From contig NZ_JRKI01000008.1 in NCBI RefSeq assembly GCF_000935125.1, positions 124,001 through 188,000 on the forward strand: 64,000 nt of DNA. The letters are read 5' to 3'. The notes under the pieces were generated by a model. The model saw only the letters and a program-made list of their open reading frames with translations, ran no database searches and was not told where the DNA came from. The translations under genes and the position numbers were made by a program. This stretch comes from Streptomyces natalensis ATCC 27448. GTDB lineage: Bacteria > Actinomycetota > Actinomycetes > Streptomycetales > Streptomycetaceae. The first letter of the stretch is position 1, and every line of letters begins with the position of its first letter. This document shows positions 26,146 to 34,544 of the stretch, one piece after another.

Positions 26146-27504
26146 ATGGAACGGACAAGGGCCGACGGGGCCGCGACGGGTGCGGCGGCGGTGGCGCGGC
26201 CGGCGGCGGATGCGGCGCCGGCCGGCCGGACGGCACCCCTGGGCGGCTTCGGTCACAGCCCCGCCGACGAGGACCGACGCCGCGGCGTACGGCGGATGAA
26301 AACGCTGGCCACCGGGCTGCTGCTGACCGTGGCGGTGATCTACGTCCTGGCGAAATGGGCGCAGTCCTCCGGGGCGGGCGGCTGGACCGGGTTCGTCGCG
26401 GCGGCGGCCGAGGCCGGGATGGTCGGCGCGCTGGCCGACTGGTTCGCGGTCACCGCCCTGTTCAAGCGGCCGATGGGCCTACCGATCCCGCACACCGCGA
26501 TCATTCCCACCAAAAAGGATCAACTGGGGCAGAGTCTGGGTGATTTCGTCGGCGAGAACTTCCTCTCCGACGAGGTCGTCCGCCGCCGGCTGCGCGCCGT
26601 CGGCATCGGCAGCCGGCTCGGCGGCTGGCTCGCCGAGCCGAAGAACGCCGACCGGGTGACCGCCGAGCTGTCCACCGCGCTGCGCGGCGCGCTCACCGTC
26701 CTGCGCGACTCCGACGTCCAGGCCGTCGTCGGCGAGGCCATCACCCGCCGCGCGGACGCCCAGGAGATCGCCCCCGGCATCGGCACCCTGCTGGAGAAGG
26801 TCGTCGCCGAGGGCGGCCACACCCGGGTGGTGGACCTGGTCTGCGCCCGCGCCCACGACTGGCTGGTCGAGCACGGCGACTCCGTCATGGAGGCGGTCTC
26901 CGGCGGCGCGCCCGGATGGACCCCCCGCTTCGTCGACCGGCGGGTGGGCGACCGGGTCTACAAGGAGCTGCTGCGCTTCGTCACCGAGATGCGCGATATG
27001 CCCGGCCATCCCGCCCGCGGCGCCGTCGACCGCTTCCTGACCGACTTCGCCACCGATCTGCAAAGCGATCCGGAGACCCGCGCCAAGATCGAACGCCTCA
27101 AGTCCGAGGTGCTCGGCCGCGGCGAGGTACAGGACCTGATCGCCTCCGCCTGGGGCGCGGTGCGCGCCATGATCGTGGCCGCCGCCGAGGACGAGCGCAG
27201 CCAGCTGCGGCTGCGGGTGCGGGCCTCGCTGCTGTCCCTGGGCCAGCGGATGGCCGTGGACGCGCGCCTCCAGAACAAGGTCGACGGCTGGCTGGAGGGC
27301 GCGGCCGGCTATGTGGTGACGACCTATCAGGGCGAGATCACCTCCCTGATCACCGACACCGTCGCCGGCTGGGACGCGGCCCATACGTCGCGCAAGATCG
27401 AGGCCCACATCGGCCGCGACCTTCAGTTCATCCGCATCAACGGCACGGTGGTGGGGGCGTTGGCGGGCCTGGCCATTTATGTAGCTTCCCGCGTTGTCGG
27501 CTGA
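26146..27504 (+). CDS. DUF445 family membrane protein
   Basis: 452 residues from ATG 26146; a longer frame from 26053 is possible but has no good ribosome site. A disordered Ala/Arg-rich start of about 45 residues is followed by a membrane helix (LATGLLLTVAVIYVLAKWA), the DUF445 signature AAAEAGMVGALADWFAVTALFKRPMGLPIPHTAIIP, a long helical body with repeated tandem helices, and a C-terminal membrane helix (VVGALAGLAIYVAS). The function is unknown; relatives are linked to the cell envelope. The last residues VVG and the stop (CGTTGTCGGCTGA) lie in repeat R2. Confidence 0.85.
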   Translation: MERTRADGAATGAAAVARPAADAAPAGRTAPLGGFGHSPADEDRRRGVRRMKTLATGLLLTVAVIYVLAKWAQSSGAGGWTGFVAAAAEAGMVGALADWFAVTALFKRPMGLPIPHTAIIPTKKDQLGQSLGDFVGENFLSDEVVRRRLRAVGIGSRLGGWLAEPKNADRVTAELSTALRGALTVLRDSDVQAVVGEAITRRADAQEIAPGIGTLLEKVVAEGGHTRVVDLVCARAHDWLVEHGDSVMEAVSGGAPGWTPRFVDRRVGDRVYKELLRFVTEMRDMPGHPARGAVDRFLTDFATDLQSDPETRAKIERLKSEVLGRGEVQDLIASAWGAVRAMIVAAAEDERSQLRLRVRASLLSLGQRMAVDARLQNKVDGWLEGAAGYVVTTYQGEITSLITDTVAGWDAAHTSRKIEAHIGRDLQFIRINGTVVGALAGLAIYVASRVVG

Positions 27505-27868
27505 CCCGCCGTTGGGGTTGTTCGCCGTTGCGCCTGCGGCGGGCGTGGGTGTTTCGGGTGCGGTGCCACGCCTCCGGACTCCGTCCTGCGGCGCGGCCCC
27601 TCCCGTGGGTGGGGGGAAGGGGCCGGTGGGGGCGAGCGCCGTCCGTCCGTTTCCGTAGGACTCGACGGAGAAGCGGCACCCGACCGCCCACGTGCACCCC
27701 CACTGGTTTTCTCCCACCCCCAACGGGGAGGGGCCGGGCCGCAGGACGAAGTTCGGAGGCCCGGTCCCGCTGCCGAACAGCCCCGCGCCAGCGGCAACCG
27801 CCCGCCGCAGGCGCCACGGCGAGAAGACACCGCGGCGCCGCAGACAAAAACGTGGGGAGAAACCTCAC
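27487..27868. repeat. Long composite repeat R2 between convergent genes
   Basis: About 380 nt between the DUF445 and lipoprotein genes. It begins CGTTGTCGGCTGACCCGCCG, contains the same core as R3 in the same orientation (27524-27820: TGCGCCTGCGGCGGGCG, CCACGCCTCCGGAC, CAACGGGGAGG, AACAGCCCCGCGCCAGCGGC) with a divergent middle, and ends in AACGTGGGGAGAAACC at the lipoprotein stop codon. Confidence 0.8.
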
Positions 27869-28839
27869 GGAGTGGTCGTCAGCTTCTTGCCCTCCTGCGA
27901 CACCGCGAACCACAAACCCATCTTGCCCTGGCCATTGATGTCACCGGGCTGCTTGTCGCCGGTGAACCAGTAGACCGGCCAGCATTTGACGGCCAGTTGG
28001 CGGGTGCCGTCCGGGCGGGTGACGGTGGAGATCAGCTTGGGCGGGATGCCGCCGAGCTTGGAGCGGTCGGCGGGCTTGGCGGGCTTCCAGGTGTCCAGGC
28101 AGGCGCCGTTGCAGCCGAACTTCATCGGCCAGGCGCTGTCCTTGTTGAAGCGGTAGAGGGTGCGGCCCTGGCCGTCGACGAGGATCTTGCCGAGCGTGGG
28201 CTGGTCGAACACCGAGACATCGCCGGTCTGCTGGGCGCCGGCCTTCTTGCCGTCGGCGGCCAGCGCGTTCCAGGTCCCGCCGACGCCCTGGCCCTTGGTG
28301 TCGCCCGGCTTCTTGTCCTTGACGTAGCGGTAGGCGGGCCAGCCGCCGATGGTGAGCTGCTTGGTGCCGTCGGAGCGGGTGACCGAGCCCAGCGCGCTCT
28401 TGGCGATCCCGGCGGGGACGTCCGCACCGTCGGCGGGGACCGGTGGCCAGGTGGTGGCGCAGGAGCCGGAGCAGTTCGACTTGGGCGGCTTGGCGCTGTC
28501 GTTGTCGAAGCGGTAGAGGGTCATGCCCTTGGCGTCGGTGACGACGGGTCCGAGCTCGGGGGCCTCGTGCAGGGCGAGCGTGCCCGCGCTCGGCCACTGC
28601 TTCGCCTTGCCGGCCGCCGTGCCGTCGTCACCGCCCGCCTGGCCGCCGTAACCGCCGCCGCTTCCCGAGCCGGAGGAGCCGTAGCCGTAGTCGCTGGTGC
28701 CCTGGCCGGCGGGCTGGACGGTGTCGGTGCTGGGCGTGCTGCCCGCGCCCTGGTTGCTGTTGCTGCCGCAGCCGGCGGTGAGCGCCAGGGCGGCGAGCGC
28801 GGTGGCGGCGAGTCCGGCACGGCGTCGGGTGAGGTTCAC
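27865..28839 (-). CDS. Lipoprotein with two COG4315-type repeats (SCO0930-like)
   Basis: 324 residues. GTG 28839 has AAGGAG upstream. A signal peptide ends in the lipobox LTAGC. A Gly/Ser-rich linker leads to about four beta repeats of the lipoprotein_15 type (TLGKILVDGQGRTLYRFNKDS, MTLYRFDNDSAKPP). Two of them carry a CxxxC pair followed by TW(P/K)P: NCSGSCATTWPPV and GCNGACLDTWKPA. These cysteine pairs suggest disulfides or metal/redox chemistry outside the membrane. The function is unknown. It lies downstream of a NuoF-like gene and a cytochrome-like membrane gene on the same strand, but a hairpin at 28960-28982 separates it from them. The stop lies at repeat R2. Confidence 0.85.
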   Translation of the reverse strand: MNLTRRRAGLAATALAALALTAGCGSNSNQGAGSTPSTDTVQPAGQGTSDYGYGSSGSGSGGGYGGQAGGDDGTAAGKAKQWPSAGTLALHEAPELGPVVTDAKGMTLYRFDNDSAKPPKSNCSGSCATTWPPVPADGADVPAGIAKSALGSVTRSDGTKQLTIGGWPAYRYVKDKKPGDTKGQGVGGTWNALAADGKKAGAQQTGDVSVFDQPTLGKILVDGQGRTLYRFNKDSAWPMKFGCNGACLDTWKPAKPADRSKLGGIPPKLISTVTRPDGTRQLAVKCWPVYWFTGDKQPGDINGQGKMGLWFAVSQEGKKLTTTP

Positions 28840-28959
28840 GGTGTCTCCTTGATGGGTGGGGGTTTCGGGGAGCGGTGCGGTCCTCGGTGGGTGGCGGATC
28901 GGTTCGGTTCGGTTGCCTTCGTGGGGGGAAGTACGCGGGCCGGGGTCGCCGTGTTCAGG

Positions 28960-28982
28960 GCGGGCGAAAATTGCTCGCCCGC
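28960..28982 (-). terminator. Hairpin between the NuoF-like gene and the lipoprotein gene
   Basis: GCGGGCGA (28960-28967) pairs with TCGCCCGC (28975-28982) across AAATTGC. It lies 24 nt past the NuoF-like stop codon and suggests that the lipoprotein gene also has its own promoter. Confidence 0.6.
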
Positions 28983-29005
28983 TGACAAAGGGCGTACGGC
29001 CGCGC

Positions 29006-30547
29006 TCAGTTGGCCTGCTGGACGCGCAGCGCCAGCGCCGGGCAGCGCCGTACCGCCAGCTGTGCCCGGCGCCGCATCCGGGCCGGCAGCGGCATGCTGG
29101 CGCGCTGCGGATAGCCGTCCGTGCCGAGCTTGATGATCCCCGGTACGACATCGGCGCACAGACCGTGGCCGCGGCACAGCGTCCAGTCGACCAGCAGGCG
29201 TTCCTGCGGCGGCAGCGGCTTGGGGTCGGGAGGGGCGGACGGGGCGGCCGGTGGCGGCCGGTGCCCGGTGACCGGCAGCGCTCCGGTCACCGGGCGGCCG
29301 CACCCGAACCCGCGGGCATGGCGCTCGAACTCCTCGGGGAAGGCGGCAAGAGCCGAGGCCACGAAGCGCGCGGTACCGTCCGGGTGGCTACAGGCGCCGC
29401 GCTTCTCCACGGCCCGCATACGGGCCCGCACGGCTTCCAGGGCGTCGTCCCCGCCGCCGCGTACGGCGCGGTCGAGCTGATCGGCGAGGGCCGGCAGGCC
29501 CAGCACACACGGCCCGCACTGTCCCGCCGACTCGGCGGCCATCCAGTGCGCCACCCGCACCGTCTCGCCCGCCGGGCAGGTGTCGTACGGCAGCGGCAGC
29601 ACCGCCCCCGCGCCGAGCACCGCGCCGTGGGCCGCCAGCGCCGCCCGCGAGAGGGTCGCGGTCTGTGCGTCGGCCGGCGAGATGAACGTGCCGTGATAGC
29701 CGCCGATCAGCACGCCCTGCCCCTGGTCCAGCCCGCACAGGGCCAGTACCCGGGAGAGCGGGACCCCGTACGGGGCCTCGACGACCCGGTTTCCGGCGAC
29801 CGTGAGCATCAGGGTGCCGGGCTCGGCGGGCAGGCCGACGGTGCGGTAGCCGAGCGCACCGAGGCGGGCAGCGACGGCGAGCTGGGCGTAGGTCTCGGTG
29901 TTGGACAGCAGGGTCGGCACACCATTCAGCCCGCGTTCGCTGGAGCGGATCTTCCGGCCGGAGGGCAGACCGGGCCCGCCGCCCAGGCCGCTGGTCATGG
30001 CCGACCCCTCGCCGGTGACGAACCGCTCGGTCAGCAGGGTGACCCGTAAGGCCGGCCCCACCGGCCCGCGTTCGTCGATGGCGCGCTGCACGGAGTCCGC
30101 GACATCCGGCCGGGTCACGCCGACCGCAATCTCCTGCGCGCCCAGGGCGTCGGCGGCCAGCAGCGCGCCGTCCAGCACCAGATGCGGGACGTGCAGCAGC
30201 AGCGCGGTGTCCTTGAGGCAACTGGGCTCGCCCTCGCTGCCGTTGACGACCACGGCCGCCTTCCCGTCGGAGCGCAGCATCCCTTCCAGGACGGCGCTCA
30301 CCTTCCGGGCGAAGGGGAAGCCGGCGCCGCCGCGGCCGCGCAGATCGGTGTCCTCGGCCAGCGCCACCAGCTCCTGTGCGGTGAGCCGGGGCGCCCCGCC
30401 GTGCCGGGCCAGATGTGCCACCCGGTCCAGCCGCGGCGCCTCATCGAGCCCGGCCAGCAGTCGCGGCGGCCCCAGGGACGCCAGCGTGGGCACGGGATCG
30501 GGCGCCGGCACGACGGGCAGCGGACGAGTGGGGGCGGGGGCGGTCAT
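29006..30547 (-). CDS. NuoF-like flavoprotein fused to a C-terminal ferredoxin
   Basis: 513 residues. The N-terminal part follows complex I NuoF: the NADH/FMN glycine-rich LRGRGGAGFPFARK, VVNGSEGEPSCLKD, and an SLBB domain (VAGNRVVEAPYGVPLSRVL...IGGYHG). The iron-sulfur motif is SAGQCGPCVLG plus a later GACSHPDG; NuoF normally has SCGxCxPC, so the first cysteine ligand is alanine here. A Pro-rich linker then joins a ferredoxin-like domain (DWTLCRGHGLCADVVPG ... VRRCPALAL) with three cysteines, fit for a 3Fe-4S cluster. AGGAGAACCCC precedes ATG 30547. It probably moves electrons from NAD(P)H to the membrane protein encoded just upstream; this is inference. Confidence 0.85.
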   Translation of the reverse strand: MTAPAPTRPLPVVPAPDPVPTLASLGPPRLLAGLDEAPRLDRVAHLARHGGAPRLTAQELVALAEDTDLRGRGGAGFPFARKVSAVLEGMLRSDGKAAVVVNGSEGEPSCLKDTALLLHVPHLVLDGALLAADALGAQEIAVGVTRPDVADSVQRAIDERGPVGPALRVTLLTERFVTGEGSAMTSGLGGGPGLPSGRKIRSSERGLNGVPTLLSNTETYAQLAVAARLGALGYRTVGLPAEPGTLMLTVAGNRVVEAPYGVPLSRVLALCGLDQGQGVLIGGYHGTFISPADAQTATLSRAALAAHGAVLGAGAVLPLPYDTCPAGETVRVAHWMAAESAGQCGPCVLGLPALADQLDRAVRGGGDDALEAVRARMRAVEKRGACSHPDGTARFVASALAAFPEEFERHARGFGCGRPVTGALPVTGHRPPPAAPSAPPDPKPLPPQERLLVDWTLCRGHGLCADVVPGIIKLGTDGYPQRASMPLPARMRRRAQLAVRRCPALALRVQQAN

Positions 30548-30688
30548 GGGGTTCTCCTGGTTGTGCCGGTGGTGGTGCTGGTACCGGTGGTGTTGCGGTG
30601 GCTGCTGGTGCGGTGACGGGGAGCGGGCTCACGGCGTGCGTGCGCGCGTCGGCCCACGGCTCACGGCGTACGGGCTACGGCCTGCCGC

Positions 30689-31474
30689 TCACGACTCACG
30701 CCGCCCGCCGCGCATCCGCAGGGCGAGCCGTACGGCCACCGCGCCCACACACAGGGCGTAGCCGGCGACCGCCCAACCGGCAGCCGGACGGCCCGACTTG
30801 AGGCCGTGGACGAGGGCCAGCGCCCAGGCGGCGTAGGCGCTCATGTGCAGCGCCCGCCACCAGCGGGAGCCCGCGATGCCGGTGAACGCGCCGCGCACCG
30901 CGCCGGTCACCGCGACCGCGAGGAAGGTGTACGCGGCGAGCGAGCCCAGCCCGACCAGGAACGGCCGGGTGCCGTCGGTGAACGGCACCGCGGCGGACAG
31001 CGCGCCGGTGTGCCCCTCGGCGATCTTCACCCAGATGTGCAGGCCGAGGAAGCCCAGTCCGGCGACGGCGGTGCCGCGGTGCACGGCCTGGGCGAGCAGC
31101 CGGTGGCCGGTGTGCAGCACCATCCGGTCGGTGGCGGCCAGCCCCCACAGCACCGTGACGGACAGCGAGACCAGGGCGAGCACCCCGGCGCCGTAGTCCA
31201 GGAAGTGCACCAGGGTGTCCATTGCGCCGGAGTGCACGGTGACCGCGATGAACAGCAGCAGCGCGGCGGGAAGTGCCGGTCGCAGGACTGCCGTTGTGGC
31301 CGCCGTCGAGGAACCGTTGTCCAGCAAGGGGCCGTTGGCCGGCGGTCCGGTCCTGCGGGCGGTGCGCCGGGGGCGCGGGATGGTCGACGACGGCCGCGCA
31401 CGGTGCGTATGACGGCCTGTCGGGTGCGGTCGGCCCGCTTCGCCGCGCGGGTTGTGCAGGCGGGGGATGGACAT
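30689..31474 (-). CDS. Ferric-reductase-like membrane cytochrome
   Basis: 261 residues from ATG 31474 (GGGAGGTCAG upstream). A disordered basic N-terminus of about 60 residues precedes about six membrane helices. Histidines spaced in helices (TGHRLLAQAVHRGTAVAGLGFLGLHIWVK; RALHMSAYAAWALALVHGLKSG) are suitable heme ligands, as in the ferric reductase-like/cytochrome b561 fold. There is no FAD or NADPH domain in the protein; the NuoF-ferredoxin protein encoded next could serve as the electron donor. It may pass electrons across the membrane, possibly to the nearby lipoprotein. Confidence 0.8.
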   Translation of the reverse strand: MSIPRLHNPRGEAGRPHPTGRHTHRARPSSTIPRPRRTARRTGPPANGPLLDNGSSTAATTAVLRPALPAALLLFIAVTVHSGAMDTLVHFLDYGAGVLALVSLSVTVLWGLAATDRMVLHTGHRLLAQAVHRGTAVAGLGFLGLHIWVKIAEGHTGALSAAVPFTDGTRPFLVGLGSLAAYTFLAVAVTGAVRGAFTGIAGSRWWRALHMSAYAAWALALVHGLKSGRPAAGWAVAGYALCVGAVAVRLALRMRGGRRES

Positions 31475-31838
31475 CTGACCTCCCGTTTGCGGGGCAGGGG
31501 TACGGGATGCGAATTTCCGGGAGAATCTCCCGTCCGCGGCATTGGAGGTATTACCGGTATGAAATCCGGGGCATTTGTGCCAGTGACCCCCGGTAACACT
31601 TTTGGGTGACCGCCGGTAACAGTAGACATTCCGTGACCGGGCGGATACGCAGGGCCGTAATCCGGATGTGCAAAAGCATCTACGAACGCCGTTGGGATTT
31701 CGTAAGGTTTAGCGCGCTGTGACAAATTCCTGCAGCGGCGTCGCGGTCACGCGTGCAAACTCCCGATGATGCCGACTCAGGCGTACGGGGGAGTTCAGCG
31801 CCAGTCCAAGCCGCATCCCCGCCAGGATAGAGGTAGCG
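31475..31838. other. Divergent regulatory region between the cytochrome and PucR genes
   Basis: A lower-GC spacer with no gene. It contains the direct repeat CCGGTAACA (in CCCGGTAACACTTTTGG and CCGCCGGTAACAGT, about 31590-31623) and the inverted repeat GGGAGAATCTCCC (about 31520-31532). Both are possible operators for the neighbouring PucR-type regulator. Confidence 0.5.
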
Positions 31839-32894
31839 ATGTGTGATCTCCTGAACCGCATCTGGTCGCGGCCCCGAGGCGAGTGGAGCCGAGTGGTGAG
31901 AAGAGAAATCCCGGACTTCGCGGAGAAGGTCGTAGCCGAGCTGCAACGCGGATTTCCTGCATTGGCGTCACTTCTCGGGAATACCCCCGTAGAAGAGGCA
32001 CAATGGGCACTTGAACAGGCCCTGCTGACAGTCCTCGGTTACCAAAAAGAGTCGCAGAGTAAACGTCCGGCCGTATCGTCCGTGGTCACGCCGATGCCCG
32101 TCGCGCGGGCCCGTCAGGACCTGTTCGATGTGCTCGCCGGGCAACGCGACGTACCGGACGAGGGGCTGGACGGCCTCGCCCGCGCGGCCGGCTGGCCGGT
32201 CCCCGACACCGTCCAGGCCGTCGTCCTCGCGACCCCCGCCGAAGCGCCCCAACTGGCCGCAGCACTGGGGCATGCGCTCATCGGCACCGTCGAGGGCGAC
32301 ACCTGCCTCATCGTCCCCGACCCGGCCACCCAGACCAGGGCCCGGCTGGAGGCGGCCCTCAAGGGCCGGGCGGCGGCCGTCGGGCACATCACCGGCGCCA
32401 CCGACGCGGGCTCCTCGCTGCGCTGGGCCCGCTACCTCCTGACGCTGGCCCCCAGCCGGGTCGGCCCGGAGGCACGGGCCGCCTTCGTCGACGACCACCT
32501 CTCCGCACTGCTGCTCCTCCAGGACGAGTCCCTCGCCGACGCCCTGACCGCCCGTTGGCTCGGCCCACTGGACGAACTGACCCCCCGTCAAAGCGAGCGC
32601 CTGGAAGTCACCTTGCTCGCCTGGCTGGAGGGCGGCGGCGCCCCCGAGGCCGCCAAACTTCTCCATGTCCACCCGCAAACGGTCCGCTACCGCCTGCGCC
32701 AGATCGAAAAGCTCTTCGGCCCGGTCCTCCGCGACCCCCGCAGCCGCTTCGAACTCGAAATGGCCCTCCGCAGCCGCCGCCTGATGGCCCACGTCCGCTC
32801 CTACCGGGCCCGAGTCGGCCGCCGCGCCCGCACAGTGGCCTCCACCATCCGACCACTCGGCATGGCGAGGGAGGCGCGGGTGAATGGCCTATGA
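31839..32894 (+). CDS. PucR/CdaR-type helix-turn-helix regulator
   Basis: 351 residues. The C-terminal HTH_30 domain reads AAKLLHVHPQTVRYRLRQIEKLFG, the DNA-binding mark of the PucR/CdaR family, preceded by a GGDEF-like middle part (VVLATPAEAPQLAAALGHALIGTVEGDTCLIVPD) and an N-terminal helical region. ATG 31839 is preceded by GAGG. It is divergent from the membrane cytochrome gene and likely regulates that operon; its ligand is unknown. After the HTH an Arg-rich tail of about 40 residues follows. Confidence 0.85.
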   Translation: MCDLLNRIWSRPRGEWSRVVRREIPDFAEKVVAELQRGFPALASLLGNTPVEEAQWALEQALLTVLGYQKESQSKRPAVSSVVTPMPVARARQDLFDVLAGQRDVPDEGLDGLARAAGWPVPDTVQAVVLATPAEAPQLAAALGHALIGTVEGDTCLIVPDPATQTRARLEAALKGRAAAVGHITGATDAGSSLRWARYLLTLAPSRVGPEARAAFVDDHLSALLLLQDESLADALTARWLGPLDELTPRQSERLEVTLLAWLEGGGAPEAAKLLHVHPQTVRYRLRQIEKLFGPVLRDPRSRFELEMALRSRRLMAHVRSYRARVGRRARTVASTIRPLGMAREARVNGL

Positions 32895-33420
32895 GGCCAT
32901 TGACGCGGCTGACGGCCCTGATGCCTTTGAGGTCTTGGCCTCTGACGGGCTCCGGGTAATCGGTTCCACCGATCGACCGGACCGTCGATCCACCGGACCG
33001 TCGATCCGCTGATCCACTGATCCATTGGACCACCGATCCACCGGACCACCGGACCACCAATCCGCCGGTCCGCCGGCCTGCCGGTGCACCAATCCACCGG
33101 TTCGCCGATCCACCAACGGCTGCCGGGCCGTCCCGGATCCCGTACGGGGGACTGGTGCCACTACGGGGCGCCAGGTAATCGGTTCCACGGCTGACACGGC
33201 CCACACGGCTGACACGGCTGACACGGCCCACACGGCCGACACAGCGCGGCCCTGGGCGGGCGAACCCCGCGCCAGGGCCGAACGGTTGGGCCTCTGAGCC
33301 TACGGTTGGGCCTCGGCACCTACGGTTGGGACTCTGAACCTCACCCGTCATCAGCACCGGGCCGGCCCTGAGAACGCCGACCGCCGGGACCGGACCGGCC
33401 CCGGCTGCGACAATCGCCCC
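32895..33420. repeat. Cluster of three different short tandem repeats
   Basis: A 526-nt non-coding stretch. Part 1 (about 32970-33118) is a degenerate array based on GATCCACCGGACC. Part 2 (33186-33243) is a 9-10-bp array of ACACGGCC/ACACGGCTG units. Part 3 (33281-33340) is three perfect-length 20-bp copies of the type TACGGTTGGGCCTCTGAACC. The 12-mer TAATCGGTTCCA occurs before parts 1 and 2 (about 32957 and 33176). No gene is seen. Confidence 0.75.
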
Positions 33421-33421
33421 C

Positions 33422-33991
33422 ATGATGTCCGCCACCGACCACCCGGAACTCTGGGCGTTCCTCTCCTCACTCCCCCGCGGCGAGATCCTCTCCGGCACGG
33501 TCACGGCGATCGAACGCTTCGGCGTGTTCGTCTCGCTGGACGACGGCCCCGACCACCCGGTCTTCCCCGGCGTCGGGTTCCTCACCATCCCCGAACTGTC
33601 CTGGCGCCGCATCGAGGCCCCCTCGGACGTCGTGCACGTCGGCCAGCGCATCTCCTGCGAGTTCCTCGGGTTCGACACGTGGAACGGCGAGGCCGGACTG
33701 TCCCTGCGAGCGAGGCAGCCGGACCCCTTCCAGCTGTTCGCGGACGCAAATCCGGTGGGCCGGACGCTGCGCGGACCGGTCACCGAACTGGTCCCGTTCG
33801 GCGTCTTCGTCCGGGTCGCCGACGGCATCGAGGGACTGATCCCGCTACCAGAGCTCACAGCCACGCCCGCGACGGCTACCGGGCATGCCGTCCAGGTCGG
33901 CGACGAACTCACGGTCACCCTCACCGAAATCGACCGCGAACGCCGCAGACTGACCCTCTCCCAGCGCCGGGCCGGCCCCGGCCACCGGTGA
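33422..33991 (+). CDS. Protein with two S1 RNA-binding domains
   Basis: 189 residues (ATG 33422 or 33425). Two S1 OB-folds: GEILSGTVTAIERFGVFVSLDDG (from about 20) and GRTLRGPVTELVPFGVFVRVADGIEGLIPLPEL (from about 112), the second ending in EIDRERRRLTLSQRRA, a standard S1 finish. It is much shorter than ribosomal protein S1 and resembles small S1-repeat proteins of actinobacteria, presumed to bind RNA. Function not known. No operon partner. Confidence 0.85.
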   Translation: MMSATDHPELWAFLSSLPRGEILSGTVTAIERFGVFVSLDDGPDHPVFPGVGFLTIPELSWRRIEAPSDVVHVGQRISCEFLGFDTWNGEAGLSLRARQPDPFQLFADANPVGRTLRGPVTELVPFGVFVRVADGIEGLIPLPELTATPATATGHAVQVGDELTVTLTEIDRERRRLTLSQRRAGPGHR

Positions 33992-34091
33992 CTCCTGCGC
34001 CCGGCTCCCGGCCCAGGTGATGGGGCGGTACCGCCCCGCGCATCCAACAGCCGGGCGGCCCCGAGCGGACGTGCGGAGCTACCCTTCACCG

Positions 34092-34487
34092 ATGGTTCGC
34101 AGAAGCAGGAAGCCCCGCCGGCTCGTGGCCGGCGGGGAGACCTATTTCTGGTCGTTGGGGCATGAACACGAGGCCGAGGGGCCGGGCCGGTACCGGGGCT
34201 GCCGCGAGATTCTCGGTATTCGACGGGCCGGGGCGCGGGGGCGGCTGCGGGTCGTCTTTCGAGGAGGCGCCGGGCGGCTGGTGCCCGACGGCCTTCTTCA
34301 CTCGGGAGCGGTGGGCACGGCACAGGGTGCGTGGCTGAATCTGCATGAGCCGGGGACCGTCAGAGCCCTGCTCGATGAGGCCGTGGCCCGAGGGTGGCGG
34401 CCGGACGGCCCTTCGGCGGAGCAGAGGGACGGCTGGGAGCTCTTCGATGCGGTGGCCGCCCGACGCGGGGTGATCCCGGCCGGGTGA
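34092..34487 (+). CDS. Hypothetical protein, 131 residues
   Basis: Starts MVRRSRKPRRLVAGGETYFWSLGHEHEAEG, then RLRVVFRGGAGRLVPDGLLHSGAV and LNLHEPGTVRALLDEAVARGWRP. It is a soluble, basic protein with mixed strands and helices, similar in style to small uncharacterised Streptomyces proteins. ATG 34092 is used; the upstream ATG at 34017 would add a poorly coding stretch. No family recognised. Confidence 0.65.
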   Translation: MVRRSRKPRRLVAGGETYFWSLGHEHEAEGPGRYRGCREILGIRRAGARGRLRVVFRGGAGRLVPDGLLHSGAVGTAQGAWLNLHEPGTVRALLDEAVARGWRPDGPSAEQRDGWELFDAVAARRGVIPAG

Positions 34488-34544
34488 GTCCCGGCCGGGT
34501 CGGTCCCTGGGGTGCGTGCCCGGTGTGAGCGTGCCGGCGCTAGC

